Assembly: GCA_019116525.1 (NCBI GenBank)
Contig: DXBM01000044.1
Location: 1-64,000 of the forward strand
Source: Candidatus Olsenella pullistercoris
Lineage (GTDB): Bacteria > Actinomycetota > Coriobacteriia > Coriobacteriales > Atopobiaceae
Length of the DNA: 64,000 bases
Direction: 5' to 3'
The position numbers were made by a program, and so were the translations under genes. Shown here piece by piece: positions 32,191-40,400 of the stretch. Below the pieces are notes generated by a model. It was not told the origin of the DNA. It saw nothing but the letters and a program-made list of their open reading frames with translations, and did no database searches. Positions within the stretch are counted from its first letter, which is position 1, and each line of letters begins with the position of its first letter.

Positions 32191-32304
32191 CACAATTTGC
32201 GTTGAGTGCGCGTTCATCGGCGCGCAGTGGCGGCTATCCCTGTCCAAGCGGACACAAAAGAGGCCGAGTGCGCGCTGGGAGCGAGTTTCCAGCGCGCACT
32301 CGGC
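32191..32304 (-). repeat. Inverted cassette repeat, copy 2 (right)
   Basis: The minus-strand reading matches copy 1: 16-bp hairpin GCCGAGTGCGCGCTGG (32304-32289 with 32278-32263), CTCTTTTGTGTCC, a spacer, CCACTGCGCGC and CGCGCACTCAACGC. It lies downstream of trpS on trpS's strand, so the hairpin plus T-rich tail could terminate trpS, mirroring the role of copy 1 for argF. Confidence 0.8.
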
Positions 32305-32377
32305 GTGATTCTTGGTAGAGGGGGCACGGAGGGGCCCGTGTAGAGAGGCCCCATGCGGGCTAAGGTGGCATCGTGCC

Positions 32378-33427
32378 CTAGTAGACCATCCCCATGGCCT
32401 CGCGGACCTCGTCGAGGGTCTCGGCTGCGACCTCGCGGGCGCGTCGGTTGCCCTCGTGGATGACGTCGGCGACGTAGCCCAGGTCCTTCGCGATCTCCTC
32501 CCGCCTCGCGCGGATGGGAGCGAAGTAGGAGTTCACCGCCTCGGTCACGTACTTCTTGAGCTGGCCCGCGCCGCCCATGCCGATCTCCTCTGCGATCTCG
32601 CGCGGGTCGCGGCCGGAGCAGATGCCGGCGGTGGTGAGCAGGCCAGACACCTCGGGGCGGTTCTCCGGGTCAAAGGTGATCATGCGCTCGGAGTCGCTCC
32701 GGGACTTCTTGATGAGCCTCGCCGTCTCCTCGGCGGTCATCGAGATCGAGATGGCGTTGCCGTAGGACTTGCTCATCTTTCGCCCGTCGAGTCCGGGGAG
32801 CAGGGGCGTCGAGGTGAGCAGCCCCGTCACCTCGGGGAAGACGGGCGCGTAGCGCTCGTTGAAGCGGCGGGCGATCTTGGAGGTGATCTCGATGTGGGGG
32901 AGCTGGTCGCGGCCCACGGGCACGATGTTGCCCTTGCAGAAGAGGATGTCGCAGGCCTGGTGCACGGGATAGGTGAGCAAGAGCCCCGTGAGGGCGTGGC
33001 CGGACGCCTCCTGCTCCGCCTTGACGGTGGGGTTGCGCTCCATCTCAGCCTCGGTCACGAGCGAGAGGAAGGGGAGCATGAGCTGGTTGAGCTCGGGCAC
33101 CGCAGAGTGCGTGAAGATCATCGTCTTGTCCGGGTCGATGCCGCACGCGAGGTAGTCGACGACCATGTTGAGCACGTTGTCCCGAATGTGCTCGGTCGTG
33201 TCGCGGTCGGTGATGACCTGGTAGTCGGCGATGACGACGTTCGTGTGAACGCCGAGGTCCTGCAGGCGCACGCGGTCGACGAGCGTCCCAAAGTAGTGGC
33301 CGAGGTGAAGGCGCCCGGTCGGGCGGTCACCGGTGAGCATTGTGTACCTGTCAGGCCGGACGAGCAGGTCGGCGTGCGTTTCGTCGCTCTTGCGCAGAGC
33401 TGCCTCGTAGCTTCCCTCGTTGGGCAT
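32378..33427 (-). CDS. trpS: Tryptophanyl-tRNA synthetase
   Basis: 349 residues. Class I signatures: GRLHLGHYFGTLVDRV (HIGH-type) and LDGRKMSKSYGNAI (KMSKS). It charges tRNA-Trp. The length and the central region (VPVGRDQLPHIEITSKIARRFN) fit the bacterial TrpRS that includes B. stearothermophilus. The start overlaps nothing; the gene is divergent from the 5-formyl-THF cyclo-ligase. No T-box is evident in the ~150-bp divergent spacer. Confidence 0.95.
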   Translation of the reverse strand: MPNEGSYEAALRKSDETHADLLVRPDRYTMLTGDRPTGRLHLGHYFGTLVDRVRLQDLGVHTNVVIADYQVITDRDTTEHIRDNVLNMVVDYLACGIDPDKTMIFTHSAVPELNQLMLPFLSLVTEAEMERNPTVKAEQEASGHALTGLLLTYPVHQACDILFCKGNIVPVGRDQLPHIEITSKIARRFNERYAPVFPEVTGLLTSTPLLPGLDGRKMSKSYGNAISISMTAEETARLIKKSRSDSERMITFDPENRPEVSGLLTTAGICSGRDPREIAEEIGMGGAGQLKKYVTEAVNSYFAPIRARREEIAKDLGYVADVIHEGNRRAREVAAETLDEVREAMGMVY

Positions 33428-33541
33428 GGCTGACCCCTTTCATCGCGCGGGCGCGCGTCGTCTCTCACACGGCCACCTATGGTACGGCAAATCGCAACCA
33501 AACGGCAAAGCGCCGGGCATGGCACGCCACGAGTTCCTTGC

Positions 33542-33547
33542 TAGAAT
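33542..33547 (+). promoter_or_regulatory. Extended -10 of the 5-formyl-THF cyclo-ligase gene
   Basis: TTGCTAGAAT (hexamer 33542-33547) is an extended -10 (TG-N-TAGAAT) about 28 bp before the start at 33576. The same TTGCTAGAAT occurs before the cyclophilin gene at 50002-50007. Confidence 0.45.
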
Positions 33548-33575
33548 GGACGAAGCAGACGAGAGGGGAGATGCG

Positions 33576-34178
33576 ATGGCGAGCTCATGCGGGACCGATG
33601 CCGACAAGAGCTCGCTCAGGAGCAACTACCTCATGGCGCGCCGCGGCATACCGGCGCGGACCCGCCTCCAGAGCGACATCTCCATCATGAGCGCCCTCAT
33701 GGCGTTCCCGATCTTCTCTGAGGCGCCCCTCGTGCTCACCTACGTCTCCCGCGCCGCCGAGGTCGGCACGCAGGAGCTCATCGAGGAGCTGCTCTCCCAG
33801 GGGAGGCGCGTCGCCGTGCCGCGCGTCGACAGGACCGACCGCTCGATGACCTTCCATGAGATTGCGTCGCTCGGCGAGCTGGCCCCCGGCGCCATGCGCA
33901 TCTTGGAGCCGTCCGCTGACGCCCCCGCCCTCACGGAGCCCGCGCAGCTCGCTGGATCGGTCTGCCTGGTCCCGGGCCTCGTCTTCGACGGAGCCGGCCA
34001 TCGCGTGGGCTACGGCGGAGGCTACTACGACCGCTTCCTCGCCTTCTACCCCGGCGACAAGATCGGCCTCGCGAGAACCACAATGCTCTCGTCCAACCCG
34101 CTTCCCACGGACGGTCACGACGTGCCCGTTGACTTCATCGCAACAGAGGGCGGCGTCTGGAGCTGCAGGGGCCGCTAG
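33576..34178 (+). CDS. 5-formyltetrahydrofolate cyclo-ligase
   Basis: 200 residues from ATG 33576 (GAGAGGGGAGA upstream; the frame is open further upstream to 33420 but overlaps trpS antisense). The C-terminal ATP/folate motif GYGGGYYDRFLAFY and VCLVPGLVFDGAGHRVGYGG are diagnostic. It converts 5-formyl-THF to 5,10-methenyl-THF using ATP, returning a storage folate to one-carbon metabolism. It converges on the AroQ fusion gene with a 14-bp gap. Confidence 0.92.
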   Translation: MASSCGTDADKSSLRSNYLMARRGIPARTRLQSDISIMSALMAFPIFSEAPLVLTYVSRAAEVGTQELIEELLSQGRRVAVPRVDRTDRSMTFHEIASLGELAPGAMRILEPSADAPALTEPAQLAGSVCLVPGLVFDGAGHRVGYGGGYYDRFLAFYPGDKIGLARTTMLSSNPLPTDGHDVPVDFIATEGGVWSCRGR

Positions 34179-34192
34179 CCTCCGCAGCCTCT

Positions 34193-35125
34193 CTAGAGCC
34201 CCAGGTGGGCGGCCATGTCCAGCATGGCCTTCCGATAGCCCTCGACGCCGAGGCCGGTGATCGTCTCGAAGCACGCCGCGCGGATGTAGGAGACCTGGCG
34301 GAAGTCCTCGCGGTCCTCGAGCTTCGAGATGTGCACCTCTATCATGGGGAGCCCCACCGCCTTGGCCGCGTCGAGGATGGCGATCGAGGTGTGCGTGTAG
34401 GCGCCCGGGTTGATGATGATGCCCGCGTAGGTTCCGTAGGCGTCCTGGATGGCGTCGATGAGGTCGCCCTCGTGGTTGGACTGGAAGCAGGTGCACTCGG
34501 CGAACCCGGCCTCCTTGGCAGCCGCGTGGCAGGTCGCGAGCATCGCCTGATAGGAGTCGTGGCCGTAGATGTCCGGCTCGCGGATGCCGAGCATGTTGAT
34601 GTTGGGGCCATTGATGACAAGGACGCGCGCGGCTGGCCGATCGGCGCCCTCCTCGGAAGCGTCCTCGGCCTCGGGCGACGGGTCGATCTCGTCGAGCATG
34701 CTCACGAGCTCCTCGACGGAGCTGTCGTCTGTGGCTTCTGCCACCTCGGCGGCGCCCTCGTCGTCGCGCTGGCTGATGGCTGCGTTGCGCAGCGCGTTGG
34801 GGGAGATGTGCACCTTGATGGGGCGCGCCTGGTCACTCGTGGGGAGGTCGTCGAACACGTCCTCGCTCGGCTGGACGCCGGTGAGGTCCACCAGCGCCTC
34901 GTGGACCGCCTCGACCTTGCCAGGCCCGAACACGACCTCGATGCCGTTGGTGCCGCGCCTCACAAACCCGAGCACCCCCCGAGCGGAGGAGAGCTGCTCG
35001 GTGTCAACAAGGGCGGGGTTCTCGGTGAGAATCCTGAGACGGGTCATGCAAATATCATTCGCGGCGACGTTCTCCTTGCCGCCCACTGCGGCAAGGACCT
35101 CCTCCGCGATTAGCTTTCTGTCCAC
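34193..35125 (-). CDS. aroQ: PTS EIIB-like domain fused to type II 3-dehydroquinate dehydratase
   Basis: 310 residues, about twice the length of a normal AroQ. Residues ~1-85 resemble a glucose-family PTS EIIB domain: VLAAVGGKENVAANDICMTR with the phosphorylatable-type Cys26, then GVLGFVRRGTNGIEVVFGPG. A charged, acidic linker (about 112-165) follows. Residues 167-310 are a complete AroQ: VINGPNINMLGIREPDIYG (Arg182, Tyr187), NHEGDLIDAI, INPGAYTHTS and VEVHISK-type MIEVHISKLE (His265). AroQ dehydrates 3-dehydroquinate in the shikimate pathway. GTG start; a TATACT at 35213-35218 (minus) may be its own -10. It follows the aroEK gene by 150 bp. Confidence 0.88.
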   Translation of the reverse strand: MDRKLIAEEVLAAVGGKENVAANDICMTRLRILTENPALVDTEQLSSARGVLGFVRRGTNGIEVVFGPGKVEAVHEALVDLTGVQPSEDVFDDLPTSDQARPIKVHISPNALRNAAISQRDDEGAAEVAEATDDSSVEELVSMLDEIDPSPEAEDASEEGADRPAARVLVINGPNINMLGIREPDIYGHDSYQAMLATCHAAAKEAGFAECTCFQSNHEGDLIDAIQDAYGTYAGIIINPGAYTHTSIAILDAAKAVGLPMIEVHISKLEDREDFRQVSYIRAACFETITGLGVEGYRKAMLDMAAHLGL

Positions 35126-35212
35126 TCCGCGACCCTTCCTGTCGTCGAATCGCGAGCTAGAGCCCCCGCCTCTACTCTTGACTTCCTGTCATGTCGCTTG
35201 CATCAGCTGACA

Positions 35213-35218
35213 AGTATA
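35213..35218 (-). promoter_or_regulatory. Candidate -10 for the EIIB-AroQ gene
   Basis: TATACT on the minus strand in the 150-bp gap after the aroEK gene. No convincing -35. If used, aroQ can be expressed apart from the upstream aro genes. Confidence 0.3.
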
Positions 35219-35275
35219 CGTGCCGGCCCCCCTCGTCCCGCTCAGACCGCCGAACGGTGCCGCGGGCGGTGGGGC

Positions 35276-36565
35276 TCACAGGCCAAGAAGCGCGCGGACT
35301 CGTCGCGCGTCGCCCTCGGCGGACCCGGTGCACGCGAGGGTCACGTCCGCCCAGGCGCGGTAGAGGCCCATGCGCTCGCGGGCGAGGCGCTCGACCCCCT
35401 TGTCCTGCGACATCGGCCTGCCCTGGGAGCTGAGCTGGTTGAGCGGGCGGTCCACGAGCACGATCGTCCCGTTCTGGTGCAGGGCCGCGTAGTTGTCAGC
35501 GCGCGTCACCACGCCGCCTCCACAGGCGATGACGAGCCCCGACCCGCTCGCGCAGCGCGCAGTGACGCGCGACTCCGCCTCGCGGAACGCCGGCTCTCCG
35601 TCCTCGCGGATGATGCGCTCCGGCGAGCGGCCGCACTCCAGCTCGATGGCGTCGTCGAGGTCGACGAAGGGCCGGCCGAGCAGGCGCGCGAGCGCTCGCC
35701 CGCAGCTCGTCTTGCCCGCCCCGGGCATCCCTATCAGCACGACGTTCAGCGTGCTCGAGAGGATGTCGCGCCCAATCTGGCCCACCAGGGAGTCGTCGAG
35801 GTCCCGCCCTTGGAAGAGCTCGCTGGCGTAGAGGGCCTGGGCAACGAGCATGGGGAGCCCCGACTCAAAGGGCAGGCCGAGGCGCTCCGCCGCGAGGCAC
35901 AGTCCCGTTCGACAGGGGTTGTACACCACGTCGAGCACGCCTGCGAGTTCCGTGAGAGCCCCGAGCGTGGCGTCGTCGAGCGGGGAGGCGGGGCAGTTGG
36001 GGTACATGCCCACGGGCGTGGTGTTCACGACGAGCGCGGCGTCGGCGTGGCGCTCGGCGAGCGTTCGATAGGTCTCGTCACCAGAGCGGGAGACGATAAC
36101 GACATGTGCCCCGGCGACCTCCTCGAGCGCGTAGCGAACGGCCTGGCTCGCGCCCCCGCTCCCGAGCACGAGCGCCTTTCTCCTCTCGAGCACGGCGCGC
36201 GGGGAGGCGCCGAGGCGCTCGCGGCAGAAGCGGGCGAGCATCCACGAGAAGCCGAGGACGTCAGTGTTCTCGGCCACGATGCGGCCGCCCTCGTCCCGCA
36301 CGAGCGTGTTCGCCGCGCCGAGCCGCTCGACGGCAGGGGAGCGGACGTCGGCGAGGTCGGCGGCGAGGCGCTTGTAGGGGATGGTAACGTTGAGCCCTTG
36401 CCACGTCCCCTCCCGAAGGAACGGGCCGACCTCCTCTGGCACCAGGTCGTGGAGGGCATAGGGCCACGAGCCCAGGCGCGCGTGAATCTCCGGCGACCAG
36501 CTGTGGCCCAGCGGGTGTCCGACGAGGCCGAAGGGCGCCTGAGCGCCTCGTCCCTCGCCGCCCAC
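35276..36565 (-). CDS. aroE: Shikimate dehydrogenase / shikimate kinase fusion
   Basis: 429 residues. Residues ~10-260 are AroE: FGLVGHPLGHSWSPEIHA, NVTIPYK with catalytic Lys65, ENTD with Asp102, and the Rossmann VLGSGGASQAVRYAL. Residues ~272-429 are an AroK-type kinase: IGMPGAGKTSCGRALA (Walker A), VDLDDAIE (302-305 acidic pair) and CGGGVVTR. One chain thus reduces 3-dehydroshikimate and phosphorylates shikimate. The GTG start directly abuts the pheA stop with zero spacing, so the genes are coupled. Fused AroE-AroK proteins are uncommon in bacteria, separate genes being the rule. Confidence 0.93.
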   Translation of the reverse strand: MGGEGRGAQAPFGLVGHPLGHSWSPEIHARLGSWPYALHDLVPEEVGPFLREGTWQGLNVTIPYKRLAADLADVRSPAVERLGAANTLVRDEGGRIVAENTDVLGFSWMLARFCRERLGASPRAVLERRKALVLGSGGASQAVRYALEEVAGAHVVIVSRSGDETYRTLAERHADAALVVNTTPVGMYPNCPASPLDDATLGALTELAGVLDVVYNPCRTGLCLAAERLGLPFESGLPMLVAQALYASELFQGRDLDDSLVGQIGRDILSSTLNVVLIGMPGAGKTSCGRALARLLGRPFVDLDDAIELECGRSPERIIREDGEPAFREAESRVTARCASGSGLVIACGGGVVTRADNYAALHQNGTIVLVDRPLNQLSSQGRPMSQDKGVERLARERMGLYRAWADVTLACTGSAEGDARRVRALLGL

Positions 36566-37717
36566 CTAGACCACCTCCGCGTAGGAGCCGAGGTAGCGGA
36601 ACTCCTGGCAGAGCGAGCCGATGGTCGAGAGGAGCGAGCGGAACTCAGGTGACGCGGCAGGGCACTCGATGTCAAAGTAGAACATGAACTCGAAGTCGCG
36701 CTCGGGGATGGGGCGGCTCTCGAGCTTCAGGAGGTTGATGTCGAGCGCGTAGAACTTCGCGAGGAGCTTGTAGAGCGCCCCCGGCTCGTGGTTGAGCACG
36801 ATCATGAGCGAGGAGCGGTCCGCCCCCGGGTACACCTCGAGATCCTTGGAGATGCAGGCGAAGCGCGTGTAGTTGTTGTCACGGTCCTGCACGTTGCTCC
36901 TGAGCGCCGCGAGCCCGTAGAGATCGGCGCAGGGACGCGAGGAGAGCGCGGCTGCGTCGGGGCGGCCCGACTCCGCGACGCGCTTTGCCGCCACGGCAGT
37001 GTTCTCGCACACGTGCACGCGGACGTCGGGCAGGCCCGAGAGGAACTCAGCGCACTGGTTGATTGCCTGCTCGTGGCTGTAGATGTCGCGGATGCCCTCG
37101 AGGGTCGCCCCGGGCAGGGCGAGCAGGTTGTGATCGACCTTCACGCGCGTCGTCCTGACCACGTAGAAGGAGTGCTCGCCCATGAGGTCGAACACGTGGT
37201 TCACGGAGCCCGCGGTGGAGTTCTCGAGGGGGAGCACGCCGTAGTCGGCGAGCCCCTGCTCGACGGTCATGAAGACCCCGTCGAAGGAGGGGGAGTAGGA
37301 GATCTTGGGGCGACGGAAGAACCGCTCGGCGGCGATCTGCGAGTAGGCGCCCTCGACGCCCTGGCAGACGACGTGCGCGCTCGCAGGGAATACCTCGGGC
37401 GTCCTCGCACGGGCGGCGTCCAAGAGCGCGAGCGCGCGACCGTCGTTCGCGTCGCCGAGAAGGGCGTGCTGCCGCGAGCGGGACGCCTCCATGAGGAGCT
37501 CCATCAGCACCTGCGCGTAGGTCCTGAGGTCCTGCGGCGCGCGGTCGGCGGCATCGGTCACCTTCGCGCGCTCGCGGACGGGGTCAAAGACGCGCAGGCC
37601 GTGCTCGCGCTTGTAGGCGGCAACGCCCTCCGCGACGCGGGCCCGCTCGTCGAAGAGCCGGAAGATCTCCGAGTCGATTCGGTCTATCTCCTGCCTCAGC
37701 TCAGAAAGCTCTGCCAT
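36566..37717 (-). CDS. pheA: Bifunctional chorismate mutase / prephenate dehydratase
   Basis: 383 residues. An N-terminal AroQ-class chorismate mutase (ELRQEIDRIDSEIFRLFDERA) is followed by the prephenate dehydratase domain (CQGVEGAYSQIAAERFF; DYGVLPLENSTAGSVNHVFDLM) and a C-terminal ACT domain with the Phe-binding ESRPIPERDFEF motif, implying feedback inhibition. It makes phenylpyruvate from chorismate. ATG 37717 with GGAG upstream. A 260-bp gap containing the twin-hairpin element separates it from aroC. Confidence 0.94.
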   Translation of the reverse strand: MAELSELRQEIDRIDSEIFRLFDERARVAEGVAAYKREHGLRVFDPVRERAKVTDAADRAPQDLRTYAQVLMELLMEASRSRQHALLGDANDGRALALLDAARARTPEVFPASAHVVCQGVEGAYSQIAAERFFRRPKISYSPSFDGVFMTVEQGLADYGVLPLENSTAGSVNHVFDLMGEHSFYVVRTTRVKVDHNLLALPGATLEGIRDIYSHEQAINQCAEFLSGLPDVRVHVCENTAVAAKRVAESGRPDAAALSSRPCADLYGLAALRSNVQDRDNNYTRFACISKDLEVYPGADRSSLMIVLNHEPGALYKLLAKFYALDINLLKLESRPIPERDFEFMFYFDIECPAASPEFRSLLSTIGSLCQEFRYLGSYAEVV

Positions 37718-37749
37718 GTGAACTCCAATCTGCTTCCATGCGTTGCCGG

Positions 37750-37969
37750 GCGCCCCGCCGGGAGGGTCCGGCGCTCGGACAGCTTCGCGCGCAGAGGACA
37801 CGCGCTGCAGAACTCGCGGCGGGCCCTCCCGGCGGGGCGCTGCGCGGGTGCGCTGCCGAGCAATGCGAGAACGTGGCTGCTGGTCGGGCGCGCAAAGGAC
37901 CGCCGCGAGTTCTTGCCGAGCGCCCTTCTCGGCAAGCTGTCTGAGCGCCGGGCCTTTGCGCGCCCGACC
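37750..37969. repeat. Twin-hairpin element, copy 2 (between aroC and pheA)
   Basis: Hairpin A' has a 17-bp perfect outer stem (37750-37766 with 37824-37840) and a GCGCG/CGCGC inner stem. Hairpin B' has a 17-bp perfect outer stem (37882-37898 with 37953-37969) and the same 9-bp inner stem as copy 1. Hairpin A' carries GGACAGCTTCGC and GCAGAACTCGCGG; hairpin B' carries the inverse. The B' core (37900-37952) differs from copy 1 at one position of 53. B' ends 8 nt from the aroC stop, the same distance as in copy 1. The rest of the gap has no gene. Confidence 0.88.
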
Positions 37970-37977
37970 CGGACAGG

Positions 37978-39105
37978 TCAGTCGTCCTCTGGCTCGGGAG
38001 GCCAGGCGAGAAGGGCGTCGGCGATCGCGAGCGCGCTCACGGCCTCGACCACGGGGACCGCGCGCAGGACGGCGGTCGTGTCGTGGCGGCCGTGGACCTT
38101 GAGCCGCGCAGGCTCCATGCGCCCGAGGTCGACAGAGTCCTGCTCCACCATGACGCTCGAGATGGGCTTGAGGGCGCAGCGCACGAGCAGCGGAGCCCCG
38201 GTCGTGATGCCCCCGAGGATGCCGCCGGCATTGTTGGTGGTGGGGACGCAGGCGCCGTCGCGGACCTCGTAGGGGTCATTGTTCTGGGTGCCGCGCAGGC
38301 GCGCCGCCGCAAAGCCCCGCCCGAACTCGACGCCCTTGACCGAGGGGATGCCGAAGAGGGCGCGCGCGAGGACGTTCTCCATGCCGTCGAACATCGGCGA
38401 GCCGACGCCGGCGGGAAGCCCCGTGGCGACGCACTCGATGACGCCTCCCACGGTGTCCTTCTCGGCCCGTGCGGCCATGACCGCCTCGACCATGCGCTCT
38501 CCGGCGCCCCCGTCTATGACGGCCACGCGCCTCCCGTCGGCGAGCGCGTCCATCTGGGCGCGGAGCTCTCCGTTGGCGGAGGGGGAGTTGTCGAGCGCGG
38601 CGAAGGGCTCGTCCGCGATGCCCGCGAGCTCGAGGACGTGCGCGCTCACCCTCACGCCCTTGGTCGCGAGCCATTGGAGCGCAACGCCGCCCGCCACGCA
38701 CAACGGCCCCGTGAGCCGTCCCGAGAAGTGCCCACCGCCCGGAACGTCCTGGGCGCCGTGCCACTTCGCCCAGGCGGTGAAGTCGGCGTGGCCAGGCCGG
38801 GGCACCTCGAGGAGGTTGTCGTAGTCGCGCGAGCGAACGTTGGTGTTCTCGATGACGGCCGCGAGCGGAGCTCCGCAGGTCTCGCCCCGCGGGTTGAGGC
38901 CGGCCACGATGCGCGGGGCGTCGGGCTCCTTGCGCGGCGTCCCCCACGGATCCTGGCCCGGCGCGCGCCGGGCCACAAAGGCGGCGAGCGCATCCTGGTC
39001 GAGGCGAAGCCCGGCAGGGATCCCCTCCACGACGCAGCCCACGGCGGGGGAGTGCGACTGCCCGAAGACGCTCACCTTGAGCGCGGTGCCAAACGAAGAG
39101 GGCAT
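37978..39105 (-). CDS. aroC: Chorismate synthase
   Basis: 375 residues. GQSHSPAVGCVVEGIPAGL, RRAPGQDPWGTPRKEPD, RPGHADFTAWAKWHG and the C-terminal NNAGGILGGITTGAPLLVR fit the FMN-dependent family. It converts EPSP to chorismate. ATG 39105 with AAGGAGAG upstream; its A is shared with the aroA TGA (TGATG). The stop is followed after 8 nt by hairpin B'. Confidence 0.94.
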   Translation of the reverse strand: MPSSFGTALKVSVFGQSHSPAVGCVVEGIPAGLRLDQDALAAFVARRAPGQDPWGTPRKEPDAPRIVAGLNPRGETCGAPLAAVIENTNVRSRDYDNLLEVPRPGHADFTAWAKWHGAQDVPGGGHFSGRLTGPLCVAGGVALQWLATKGVRVSAHVLELAGIADEPFAALDNSPSANGELRAQMDALADGRRVAVIDGGAGERMVEAVMAARAEKDTVGGVIECVATGLPAGVGSPMFDGMENVLARALFGIPSVKGVEFGRGFAAARLRGTQNNDPYEVRDGACVPTTNNAGGILGGITTGAPLLVRCALKPISSVMVEQDSVDLGRMEPARLKVHGRHDTTAVLRAVPVVEAVSALAIADALLAWPPEPEDD

Positions 39106-40400
39106 CAGCTCTCCTTCCTGCAGGTGCCCCCGAGGGCGACAAGGTCCTCGAAGAAGGCTGGGTAGGACTTCTCGACGCACTCGGCGCCCAGAACGGTGAC
39201 GGGGCCCTCGCAGCGCGCGGCCATGACCGAGGCCATCATGGCGATGCGGTGGTCGCCCACGGCGCTCACGGTTCCGCCGGGGAGCGTCTCAGCCCCCTCG
39301 ACGATCAGGCCGTCCTCGGTCTCCTGCGCGTTCCCGCCAAGGGCCCTGATGGTGCCAGAGACGCTCGCGAGGCGGTCGGACTCCTTGATCTTGAGGCGCC
39401 CGGCGCCGGTGAATCGCGTGGTGCCGCTTGCGAACGCGGCGACGGCCGCGAGCGGCGGAACGAGGTCGGGGATGTCACGAACGTCGATCTCGCGGCCGGC
39501 GAGCTCGCCAGGGGAGCAGGCCGCCCCGTCCCTCCGCCGGAGCGCGCGGGCGCCGAGCAGGGAGAGCGCGGCAAGGACGCTGCGGTCGCCCTGGGGGCTC
39601 TGCGGGTCGAGGCCGCACACGGCAACGCCGTCGTCCGAGAGCGCTCCCGCCGCGAGCCAGAACGCCGCGTTCGACCAGTCCCCACCCACGCGCGCGACGC
39701 CGGGAGAGACGAGCTGCGAGCCCGCGTCCACGCGCCAGGCGATCGCGGGTCGCCCATCTGCCGTTTCGGCCCTCCGCTCGTGGACGCTGACGCCGAAGGC
39801 GGCGAGCGCGCGGACGGTGAGGTCGACGTAGGGCCTTGACTCCACGGGCGTCGAGACCACGACCTCCACGTCCTCGCCCGTCACGGGCGCCGCCATGAGA
39901 AGGCCGCTCACAAACTGGGAGGACACGTTTCCGGGAAGCTCAAAGCGACCACCGCGCAGGCTTCCGGAGACGCGCAGCGGCATCCGCCCTTGGGCGGAGA
40001 GCTCCGCGCCGTGTCGGAGGAGCTCCTCGTAGAGCGGAGAGAGCGGGCGCTCGGGGAGGCGGCCCCTGCCGTCGAGGCGGGCATCGCATCCGAGTGCGGC
40101 GACGACGGGCAGCAGGAAGCGGAGCGTTGAGCCGGACTCGTGGCAGTCGAGCAGGGGGTCCTCGGGCGGCCGGCTCGGGGCCGGCACGACGCGGAAGCCG
40201 CCCCTCGTCCTGGTGACGCGCGCGCCGAGCGCCCTTAGGCACCCCGCCGTGGCGTCGATGTCGTCAGAGGTGGTGGTGCAGTCTATGTCCGTGGTGCCGG
40301 AGGCGAGCGCCGCGCAGACGAGCAGGCGGTGCGCCTCTGACTTTGATGAGGGGGCGCGCAGCTCGCCGGAGAGCGGGCCGGGCTCAACGATGACGTTCAA
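39105..40400 (-). CDS. aroA: 3-phosphoshikimate 1-carboxyvinyltransferase (EPSP synthase)
   Basis: About 431 residues. Conserved SKSEAHRLLVCAAL (N-terminal PEP/S3P loop), CHESGSTLRFLLPVVA, GNVSSQFVSGLLMAAPV, RLKIKESDR and GDHRIAMM are present. It joins PEP and shikimate-3-phosphate. I prefer TTG 40400 because GGAG lies 5 nt upstream; a GTG at 40406 adds two residues. It is coupled to aroC by TGATG. A 111-bp gap separates it from aroB. Confidence 0.94.
   Translation of the reverse strand: MNVIVEPGPLSGELRAPSSKSEAHRLLVCAALASGTTDIDCTTTSDDIDATAGCLRALGARVTRTRGGFRVVPAPSRPPEDPLLDCHESGSTLRFLLPVVAALGCDARLDGRGRLPERPLSPLYEELLRHGAELSAQGRMPLRVSGSLRGGRFELPGNVSSQFVSGLLMAAPVTGEDVEVVVSTPVESRPYVDLTVRALAAFGVSVHERRAETADGRPAIAWRVDAGSQLVSPGVARVGGDWSNAAFWLAAGALSDDGVAVCGLDPQSPQGDRSVLAALSLLGARALRRRDGAACSPGELAGREIDVRDIPDLVPPLAAVAAFASGTTRFTGAGRLKIKESDRLASVSGTIRALGGNAQETEDGLIVEGAETLPGGTVSAVGDHRIAMMASVMAARCEGPVTVLGAECVEKSYPAFFEDLVALGGTCRKES

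Noticed and set aside
37741..37978. Integron attC sites as an explanation for the twin hairpins
   Set aside because: attC sites have conserved outer ends and variable centres; here the centre is conserved and the outer stems vary, the opposite pattern. No integrase is nearby.
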